Positions 8,238 through 14,188 of a stretch of DNA of 64,000 bases are shown here, one piece after another. The position numbers and the translations under genes are program-made. Positions within the stretch are counted from its first letter, which is position 1, and every line of letters begins with the position of its first letter. The DNA is taken from the NCBI GenBank assembly GCA_030147525.1, contig JASBVF010000025.1:62001-126000 (forward strand), in the 5' to 3' direction. Source of the stretch: Bacteroidota bacterium (GTDB lineage Bacteria > Bacteroidota > Bacteroidia > Chitinophagales > Saprospiraceae). The notes under the pieces are model-generated. The model did not search any database. It was not told the origin of the DNA and saw only the letters and a program-made list of their open reading frames with translations.

Positions 8238-9693
8238 TTTCCAGTGTTTTAAATAATTCTTCCATTGAATGCTTCAAGTTCTCAGAGCTTTGGTACCAGT
8301 CAGAAATAATTTGCTCGAAGTCTTCTTCCTCTTCCTTCTCAGATTCGACATATAATTGGACGCTCAGCCTGGCATTTGAATCTTCCAAAATAGTTTTGTT
8401 TTCAACCACTTCGGTAAACCCTTTTTCCGATTTGAAATTCAGGTAAGCATTGTGGATTTTTCGAATGTGCTTTTCATCCAGATAGCTCATCGTTTTTTCT
8501 TTCCGTACCTCATCCACCGCCTGGATGAAGAGAATTTTACCTTTTCTCTCCGGGGCCTTGTTGTTGTTTGTGATCAACAGGCAAGAAACCATCGAAGAGT
8601 TATAAAACAAATTCGGCCCCAGCCCAATCACACATTCCACCAAATCCTGTTCAATCATTTTGCGGCGCATGTCTGCCTCAGCATCCCGGAACAGGATGCC
8701 GTGCGGCCAGAGGGTGATGGAGCGGCCGTTCTGCTGGTCGAGGCTTTTCTGGATGTGCTGCTGAAACGCATAATCCGCACAGCCCTGCGGCGGCGTACCC
8801 CAAATATTGCGGCCGTAGGGGTCGTTGACAAAGCTTTTCTGGTCCCACGATTTGATGGAGTACGGCGGATTGGCAAGGATGACGTTGAACCTGCGCAGTT
8901 CGTCGTGGTGCAGGAAGGCCGGATTGGCCAGCGTATCGCCCCGCACAATCCGGAACTCCTCGATGCCGTGCATGAACATGTTCATGCGGGCAATGGCCGA
9001 GGTGATGAGGTTGATTTCCTGCCCGTAGAGTTTGAGGGTTCGGTATTCCTTGCCTTCCTCCTTGAGGTGCAGCGCACAGTTGAGCAGCAGCCCGCCCGAG
9101 CCGCAGGTCGGGTCGTACACCGATTCGCCGGGCTGCGGGTCCATGATCATGGTCATCAGCTTGACCACCGTGCGGTTGGTGTAAAACTCGGCGGCAGTGT
9201 GCCCGCTGTCGTCCGCAAATTCCTTGATGAGGTATTCGTAGGCATTGCCAAGCTGGTCGTCGGGCACATTGGTCAGGTTGAGCCGGTGCTGCGAGTAGTG
9301 TTCGATGAGGTTGGTCAGCGTTTCGTCGGAAAGGCGGTTTTTGTTCGTCCAGCTTGCATCGCCGAAGATGCCGTCCAGCGTCTCCGGGTTGGCCTTTTCG
9401 ATGGCCCGCATGGCGTTTTGCAGGGCCACGCCCACGTTGGAGGTGGTGCCCCGCACATCGTTCCAGTGCGCCCCCTCCGGCACCTGGAAGTGATGGTGCT
9501 CGGCAAAGGCAGCGTACTCCATGTCGCCGTCGCTCTCGGCCATGGCCCGTTCGAACTCCTCATCGTACACATCGCAGATGCGCTTGAAAAAGAGCAGTGG
9601 GAAGATATACTGCTTGTAGTCCCCGGCATCGATGGTGCCCCGCAGGAGGGTGGCAGCGCCCCAGAGGTATTTTTCGAGTTGTTGTTGGGTCAT
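8230..9693 (-). CDS. hsdM: Type I N6-adenine methyltransferase subunit (HsdM1)
   Basis: 487 residues. The N-terminal helical domain (MTQQQLEKYLWGAATLL) is followed by the SAM-binding motif I DPTCGSGG at 194-201 and the catalytic NPPY at 275-278, as expected for an adenine N6 methylase. It pairs with HsdS (overlap of 8 nt) to form M2S. The start ATG at 9693 overlaps the stop of the upstream 208-aa gene as ATGA, implying translational coupling. One oddity is AEFYTNRTVV near 168-177, where most HsdM proteins, including the second copy here, read GEFYTPR. The first 50 bases of the gene are duplicated at 10357-10406. Confidence 0.96.
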   Translation of the reverse strand: MTQQQLEKYLWGAATLLRGTIDAGDYKQYIFPLLFFKRICDVYDEEFERAMAESDGDMEYAAFAEHHHFQVPEGAHWNDVRGTTSNVGVALQNAMRAIEKANPETLDGIFGDASWTNKNRLSDETLTNLIEHYSQHRLNLTNVPDDQLGNAYEYLIKEFADDSGHTAAEFYTNRTVVKLMTMIMDPQPGESVYDPTCGSGGLLLNCALHLKEEGKEYRTLKLYGQEINLITSAIARMNMFMHGIEEFRIVRGDTLANPAFLHHDELRRFNVILANPPYSIKSWDQKSFVNDPYGRNIWGTPPQGCADYAFQQHIQKSLDQQNGRSITLWPHGILFRDAEADMRRKMIEQDLVECVIGLGPNLFYNSSMVSCLLITNNNKAPERKGKILFIQAVDEVRKEKTMSYLDEKHIRKIHNAYLNFKSEKGFTEVVENKTILEDSNARLSVQLYVESEKEEEEDFEQIISDWYQSSENLKHSMEELFKTLENG

Positions 9694-9699
9694 GGGTTT
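9650..9699. repeat. 50-bp direct repeat, copy A (5' end of hsdM1)
   Basis: These 50 bases cover the hsdM1 start codon and first 14-15 codons. They match 10357-10406 at 47 of 50 positions, all three differences lying in one short stretch. The two copies bracket the 208-aa gene and a perfect palindrome, as if that cassette had been inserted or recombined at the start of hsdM. Confidence 0.88.
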
Positions 9700-10316
9700 A
9701 CGGAATTTAATATTTCATCAAAAGCCAGGTCATTTATTGCAAAATGTTCAGCCCCTTCTTCCTTGTGAATCAAAACATGAACTTTGATGTTGGAGAAATT
9801 CTTTGCCCGGTCGAGTGTAGCCCTCAAAAGTTCCTGGTTAATATTCCAGCCAAAAATGATCACCATTTGATACCGGAGGTCTTTAGAAATTTCAATGTGC
9901 TGTATCGGGTCATTCCCCCAATTGATCCATGCTTGTTGACCCTTGATTGATTCAATAAAATCACTTTTTTCTTTCAGGTAATGCTCAAAATCTCTGTTCC
10001 ATCCCATATTGGTTTTCAGGTCGAAATAGCAGCAGAGGGTGTTTTCACGGATGACCGACAAATCTGGTTTAAAAGATTTTGCTTTTTGTTCAGAAGGAAG
10101 CCGGATCGAAATAACTTTATCCACGCAATATTGAAGTGTTGAATCCTGAACATTCTCAGCGACGTACAGTGCAAAAAGATCTTCTGCGTACCCTGAAATG
10201 ACATGGGCCATCCCTCTAACTATGTTGTACCCTCCATTCCCTTCCATGAGGTCCGCTGCCTTTTGTTGCTGCGTTTCGATTTTGCAAATAAATTCTTCTT
10301 TGGTCATTTGATTCAT
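9690..10316 (-). CDS. Restriction-island protein with a PD-(D/E)xK-like signature, function unknown
   Basis: 208 residues from the ATG at 10316 (an ATG also occurs three codons later). I do not recognise a named family. Residues 83-101 read KPDLSVIRENTLCCYFDLK, i.e. P84-D85, a hydrophobic strand, then D99-x-K101, which has the spacing of a PD-(D/E)xK nuclease core; conserved tryptophans follow. It could therefore be a nuclease or an inactive relative. The stop overlaps the hsdM1 start as ATGA. A perfect 33-bp palindrome lies 9 bp upstream of the ATG. The gene, plus that palindrome, is bracketed by the 50-bp direct repeat, so it looks like a later addition to the operon. The coding call is firm; the nuclease idea is inference. 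Confidence 0.75.
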   Translation of the reverse strand: MNQMTKEEFICKIETQQQKAADLMEGNGGYNIVRGMAHVISGYAEDLFALYVAENVQDSTLQYCVDKVISIRLPSEQKAKSFKPDLSVIRENTLCCYFDLKTNMGWNRDFEHYLKEKSDFIESIKGQQAWINWGNDPIQHIEISKDLRYQMVIIFGWNINQELLRATLDRAKNFSNIKVHVLIHKEEGAEHFAINDLAFDEILNSVNP

Positions 10317-10325
10317 GATTGATTT

Positions 10326-10358
10326 ACGTTTACTAAACTTTGAAAGTTTAGTAAACGT
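10326..10358. promoter_or_regulatory. Perfect 33-bp palindrome upstream of the 208-aa gene (candidate operator)
   Basis: Two 16-bp arms (10326-10341 and 10343-10358, beginning ACGTTTACTAAACTTT) pair perfectly around one central base. A near-identical palindrome occurs at 12724-12754 before hsdM2. Position just upstream of two operon genes suggests a regulator-binding site or transcript hairpin; a REP-like mobile palindrome is the alternative. No T-run follows, so it is not a standard terminator. Confidence 0.7.
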
Positions 10359-10406
10359 GGCAGCGCTCTACAGGTATTTTTCGAGTTGTTGTTGGGTCAT
10401 GGGTTT
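10357..10406 (-). pseudogene. Duplicated and truncated hsdM 5' end (direct repeat copy B)
   Basis: Minus-strand reading gives ATG and the codons MTQQQLEKYL followed by a TAG stop, then GCGCTGCCAC before the palindrome begins. This is the start of hsdM1 (copy A at 9650-9699) with three substitutions, one of which creates the stop. The ATG overlaps the stop of the DUF4145 gene as ATGA, exactly as the true hsdM1 start overlaps the 208-aa gene. It marks where hsdM1 probably once began directly after the DUF4145 gene. Confidence 0.85.
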
Positions 10407-11191
10407 TTCTTTTTTGTAGAAATAGGTTTTTTGCGCTTGATGATTGCTTGTGATTTGGATTTTAGTTCTTTTAATCGATTGGGTTTAACATACAATTCTT
10501 CAATAGCATGTTGAAGCAGTTCAAATCCATCGAGCAAGTCCTCTCTTGTGAGTTGACCAATGTGGCTGCCAGCATTTCCAATCCATTTTGCAGCCATTAA
10601 AAAGGGGCTTAACTCCGGGTTTGATTTTCCGAAAAATTCAATCCGCTGATGTAATTTGTATGTTTCTTTTTTCCCTTTTCTGCTAATAAATTGTTTCCTC
10701 ACACCTTGCTCATTCATCAAAATTTCAAGGGCTGTGCGTATGCTATTGGCGGAAGCACTTTGGTCGTGAAAAAAGTTAGAAAAAGCAATATTGATTTGTT
10801 TGTTTATGTCTTCCGGGCAATTTTCTGGAATATGAAATATTTGTAATTGTGGATGAAAGAAAATCGGCTTAAAAATCCGAGGATGTACCTCGACCATTTG
10901 ATATGAAGCGTCGTCAAATTCATAATCCAGAAAATAGTCTAAAATTCCCGTAGAAATCACAGTTTCACCACAAATACTGTTAGAACACCTTAATACTATT
11001 GAAAATCTCATTAATGACAACCAAGGCTCAAAAAATTCTTCTTGCCGTTCTTTAAATGTTTGTGCTGACTCAGCTACAAGTAATTGTTTTGGATTAGGAA
11101 CAAGCGTTCCTTTGCCACAGGTAGGACAAGGCCAATCCCCGTTTAGTCTATTTTGGTATTTCTCTTTCAACCAGAGATTCCTATCAATCAT
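10397..11191 (-). CDS. DUF4145 domain protein with zinc-ribbon-like N-terminus
   Basis: 264 residues. The N-terminus carries paired cysteines, CPTC at 22-25 and CSNSIC at 69-74, suggesting a small zinc-binding module. The C-terminal half has the DUF4145 pattern: SANSIRTALEILMNEQGV, then AAKWIGNAGSHIGQLT and a final helical GFELLQHAIEELY. DUF4145 is an uncharacterised helical domain often found fused to, or beside, type I restriction subunits. The start ATG at 11191 overlaps the hsdM2 stop by 4 nt, and the stop overlaps the hsdM remnant ATG by 4 nt, so it belongs to the operon. It ends in a lysine-rich tail. It may sense or bind nucleic acid for the restriction complex, but no activity can be assigned. 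Confidence 0.85.
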   Translation of the reverse strand: MIDRNLWLKEKYQNRLNGDWPCPTCGKGTLVPNPKQLLVAESAQTFKERQEEFFEPWLSLMRFSIVLRCSNSICGETVISTGILDYFLDYEFDDASYQMVEVHPRIFKPIFFHPQLQIFHIPENCPEDINKQINIAFSNFFHDQSASANSIRTALEILMNEQGVRKQFISRKGKKETYKLHQRIEFFGKSNPELSPFLMAAKWIGNAGSHIGQLTREDLLDGFELLQHAIEELYVKPNRLKELKSKSQAIIKRKKPISTKKKNP

Positions 11192-12684
11192 AATTCAGAC
11201 TGGTTTAAAAAGGATTCAAGTAATTCTTTGAACTTTTGTTCCGCTTCCAAACTCTGCTCCCACGCCTCCTTCAAATCCGCCAACGCCTCCTCCACCGATG
11301 GCAAATCATCTTCAATCACTTTCTCCACATACAGCGGTATGTTCAGGTTGTAGTCATTTTCCTTCAGTTCATCCAGGGAGGCTACTTTGACGTAATTCTC
11401 CACGTTCTGAAAATCCTGGTACCACCGGTAGATTTGCCGGACGTGTTCGGGTTCGAGGTAGTTTTGTGCCCGGCCTACCCGCACCTGTTCGCTGGCGTCG
11501 ATGAACAGCACCTTGCCTTTTTTGTGAGCTTCCTTGTTTTGTTTAAATACCATGACACAGGCGGCCAACTGCGTGCCGTAAAAGATATTTGGCCCCAGAC
11601 CAATGACAGCTTCCAGTAAATCCTGCTTCAACAGTGCCTTGCGGATTTCGCCTTCCGCCCCTTTTCGAAACAGGGCGCCGTGTGGCAGTACCACGGTCAT
11701 GCGTCCGACGCTGTTCATGGACTTAATCATGTGTTGTACCCAGGCCATGTCGCCGTTGCCTTTGGGTGGCACCCCGGCAATGTTCCGGCCATAGGGGTCG
11801 TTGACCCAATTTTCAGCGCCCCAGTCTTTGAGGGAAAAGGGCGGATTGGCAATCACGCAGTCGAAGGTTTTCAGTCCGTCGGCCTCAAAAAATCCGGGAT
11901 TACGCAGGGTGTCACCCCTGATGATCTGGAAGTCCTCGATGCCGTGCAGGAACATGTTCATCCGGGCAATGGAACTGGAAGTGAGGTTTTTTTCCTGTCC
12001 GTATAATTTAAGGGTTCGGTAGTCCTCGTGATTATCTTTCAGGTGGTCCACACATTCGAGCAACATGCCGCCGGTACCGCATGCAGGGTCGTAAATGCTT
12101 TCACCTTCATGCGGGTCGAGTATCAGGCCAAGTAAATGGACGACCGAGCGAGGGGTGTAAAACTCTCCGGCCTTCTTGTTGGTCAGGTCGGCGAAGTGCT
12201 TGATGAGATATTCGTAAGCCTGGCCAAGAATATCATTGTCCACATTGCTGTTGGCGAGCTTGTATTGTGAAAAGTGCTCGATGAGGTCGATGAGCAGGCG
12301 GTCGGAGAGTTTATTTTTATTGCTCCACTGGGCGTCGCCGAAGATGCCGTAAAGGAATTCCTGGTTGGCTTGTTCGATACCTCGCAGTGCTTGTTCAATG
12401 GCCAGGCCCACGTTGGAGGTTTTTTCACGGACATCTTTCCAGTGGCAATTTTCGGGTATTTCAAAGCGGTGAAATTCCGGGAGTGCAGCGTATTCTTCGT
12501 CGCCTTCAGATTCTTCGAATGCCTGCTGGAATTCCTCATCATACACATCGGAAATGCGTTTGAAAAATAGTAACGGGAATATGTACACCTTGAAATCAGA
12601 GGCATCGACGGGCCCTTTCAATATCCAGGCGGCTTTAGAGAGATATTGCTCGAGTTGAGAAAGGGTTATTTTGGTTGGGCTCAT
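11188..12684 (-). CDS. hsdM: Second type I N6-adenine methyltransferase subunit (HsdM2)
   Basis: 498 residues from the ATG at 12684; a GTG three codons upstream is possible but less likely. Motif I reads DPACGTGG and the catalytic motif NPPF, with the canonical GEFYTPRSVV loop. By eye it is clearly related to HsdM1 over most of its length but far from identical, so it is a diverged paralogue and not a recent tandem copy. It is the first gene of the operon, with a 31-bp palindrome about 40 bp upstream. No second hsdS or hsdR accompanies it. It could share HsdS with HsdM1, or be left from a second operon. Confidence 0.94.
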   Translation of the reverse strand: MSPTKITLSQLEQYLSKAAWILKGPVDASDFKVYIFPLLFFKRISDVYDEEFQQAFEESEGDEEYAALPEFHRFEIPENCHWKDVREKTSNVGLAIEQALRGIEQANQEFLYGIFGDAQWSNKNKLSDRLLIDLIEHFSQYKLANSNVDNDILGQAYEYLIKHFADLTNKKAGEFYTPRSVVHLLGLILDPHEGESIYDPACGTGGMLLECVDHLKDNHEDYRTLKLYGQEKNLTSSSIARMNMFLHGIEDFQIIRGDTLRNPGFFEADGLKTFDCVIANPPFSLKDWGAENWVNDPYGRNIAGVPPKGNGDMAWVQHMIKSMNSVGRMTVVLPHGALFRKGAEGEIRKALLKQDLLEAVIGLGPNIFYGTQLAACVMVFKQNKEAHKKGKVLFIDASEQVRVGRAQNYLEPEHVRQIYRWYQDFQNVENYVKVASLDELKENDYNLNIPLYVEKVIEDDLPSVEEALADLKEAWEQSLEAEQKFKELLESFLNQSEL

Positions 12685-12723
12685 GCGGTGCACTTTGTGA
12701 AATGATTTAGCTGCTTGGTTACA

Positions 12724-12754
12724 CGTTTACTAAACTTTGTAAGTTTAGTAAACG
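12724..12754. promoter_or_regulatory. 31-bp palindrome upstream of hsdM2 (candidate operator)
   Basis: Arms of 14 bp (CGTTTACTAAACTT at 12724-12737 and its complement at 12741-12754) flank a 3-nt centre. It differs from the palindrome at 10327-10357 at one central base only. It lies about 40 bp before the hsdM2 ATG, where an autoregulatory operator or leader hairpin of the operon would be expected. Confidence 0.68.
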
Positions 12755-13138
12755 CAGGTTCAAACACAGGCCAAACTTAAAAAAGGAAATACCAAGGAAG
12801 CAAGACAAGAAGGAAGTCAGTTCTTTAGGCGTTCTCGCAATTTTTGTTGTTCAGGCCGAAAATTGTCAAACGGCCCCGGGGCGTCTTCCCTATCGATCCC
12901 GGGGTTGGATCTCTTAGCGCAGGCAAGATAAAATTTCACCCCCAATTTTCCCCATCATTTTAAAAAAAAATATTTCTAACAATCCTCATTCAAACACCCC
13001 GTATTTTATCCCTGAAAAATCAAGCAGCAACGGCTGTTTTTTATCTGTCAAAACCGTTACCTTGTCCGGGAATTAATCAATCTGACTGCACTTCTACCCC
13101 AATTACCCCGTCAAAAATATTCACCCCAAATCCCCATT
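12755..13138. other. Intergenic region between hsdM2 and the heptapeptide-repeat gene
   Basis: No convincing gene. The only notable coding stretch is a 42-codon minus-strand frame ending at a TGA at 12817-12819 (it includes SNPGIDREDAPGPF and ends QQKLRERLKN); it opens with a TTG and has no recognisable relative, so it is left uncalled. The right part is AT-rich with several short runs of C. The hsdM2 promoter presumably lies near 12720-12800. Confidence 0.4.
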
Positions 13139-13672
13139 TTGCAAACAAATTTTACAAAAAAGCAGCAAAAACAGGCAAAAGTGCCCTTCCCGAACTTTTT
13201 TGTAAAAAGCCATGACGTAAAAGTGGTCTTCCGCAGCAAAAAAGTGGTCTTCCGCACCTGCGAAGTTGGCTTCCACGACCTCGAAGTTGTTCTCCACGGC
13301 ATCGAAGTGGTCTTCCGCACCTACGAAGTTGGCTTCCGCACCTACGAAGTTGTCTTACACGCCTGCGAAGTTGGCTTCCGCAGCATCGAAGTTGGCTTAC
13401 ACGGCGCCGAAGTTGTTCTCCACGACTTCAATGATAAAATCCTTAACATCGAAGTTGGGCTGCACGGCGCCGAAGTGGTCTTCCGCAACGCCGAAGTTGT
13501 CTCCCGCAGCCCCGATCTTTTCATCCGCACCAATGAGGTGTACCCGCCCGGCGACGGAGCGGGCTTCCCGAACAAAAAAGCAGTCTTACAGCCTGACAAG
13601 TTGATCTTCCCTGCCCTGAAAGCCGGCGTTCAGGCCAGCGATGCGGGCTTCCGTCCTGAAAATGTGCGCTGA
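13139..13672 (+). CDS. Heptapeptide-repeat protein encoded by a 21-bp array, function unknown
   Basis: A plus-strand frame of 177 codons beginning at a TTG (13139); no better start is visible, so the 5' end is uncertain. About 27 basic residues are followed by heptads such as EVVFRTY, EVGFRTY, EVVLHAC, EVGLHGA. From about 13514 the DNA repeat decays, yet the protein pattern persists: KAVLQPD, KLIFPAL, KAGVQAS, DAGFRPE, i.e. charged-hydrophobic-x-hydrophobic at the same phase. That persistence argues that this frame is, or was, translated. An alternating pattern of this kind could form a beta solenoid, but this is inference. Other frames are also open only because a 21-bp repeat without stops keeps them open. 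Confidence 0.45.
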   Translation: MQTNFTKKQQKQAKVPFPNFFVKSHDVKVVFRSKKVVFRTCEVGFHDLEVVLHGIEVVFRTYEVGFRTYEVVLHACEVGFRSIEVGLHGAEVVLHDFNDKILNIEVGLHGAEVVFRNAEVVSRSPDLFIRTNEVYPPGDGAGFPNKKAVLQPDKLIFPALKAGVQASDAGFRPENVR

Positions 13673-13702
13673 CCGTCCTGCGAAGTGGTCGCCACGACGG
13701 TC
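13220..13702 (+). repeat. Array of 23 tandem 21-bp units (minisatellite)
   Basis: Units start every 21 bases from 13220 (13220, 13241, 13262, 13283, 13304 and so on) without a single phase break. The best-conserved units (13262-13429 and 13451-13513) follow GAAGTKGKCTTCCRCNNCNNC; the unit at 13430 is divergent and those after 13514 decay progressively. There are no spacers, so it is not a CRISPR array. The exact register over 483 bp indicates expansion by slippage or unequal exchange, with indels that are not a multiple of the unit eliminated. Confidence 0.9.
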
Positions 13703-14188
13703 GATGCCGGAAAAACATTTTGCTTTTTTACAAAAACGGGAGCCCCGGTACATTTTTTTTGACGGGACGGCTGTTACAGGCCCGAGCGGTAAGCCGTCCG
13801 GCAGCGGCGGGTGGCGGTGTACAGCGGCCCAATGGTGCTGCCTGTTCCCTGCGTTTGACTGAAGAAATCAAGCGCATTCATATCCTGTTCCTGCTGTTAT
13901 GAATGCGCTTCATCCCGTCACATTTTCTTGTTTTTTGAGTTTTTATTTCAAAGCAGACCGGGCCTGTTACTTGATTTTCTCACGGAAACCCCCTTAGCTT
14001 TGTGGGCGAAAGCGAAAAAGCGAGCAATTACTTTTTTGCTGATACCCTTCCCTCATTTACATTTTCTCCCGATTATAAAAAGTTTTCAGCGTATGCAAGG
14101 CCAGGTGTTTTGCATTTCGCCGCATGTCCCCCCTCGTTCGTATTTGCGTCCCCCCTCCAATCATATTATTATCAAATTTCAGACATAG
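13703..14188. other. Intergenic region with a 13-bp hairpin and a promoter
   Basis: No gene is supported. A perfect 13-bp inverted repeat (13870-13882 and 13898-13910, AAGCGCATTCATA and complement) with a 15-nt loop is followed by a T-rich stretch and may end transcripts from the left. A Bacteroidota promoter follows at 13971-14002. The rest, about 180 bp, would be the 5' leader of the next gene. Confidence 0.5.
13971..14002 (+). promoter_or_regulatory. Bacteroidota-type promoter for the choice-of-anchor A gene
   Basis: TTG at 13971-13973 and TAGCTTTG at 13995-14002, separated by 21 bp, fit the -33 TTG / -7 TAnnTTTG consensus of Bacteroidota sigma factors. It points at the gene starting at 14189. 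Confidence 0.5.

Noticed and set aside
10326-10358. Palindrome as a rho-independent terminator
   Set aside because: The stem is AT-rich and no T-run follows in either direction.
12817-12945. 42-codon minus-strand frame ending QQKLRERLKN
   Set aside because: Looks protein-like in composition, but opens only from a TTG and matches nothing I know; kept as a note in the intergenic entry.
13220-13702. Tandem repeats as a CRISPR array
   Set aside because: Units are 21 bp with no unique spacers and no cas genes nearby.
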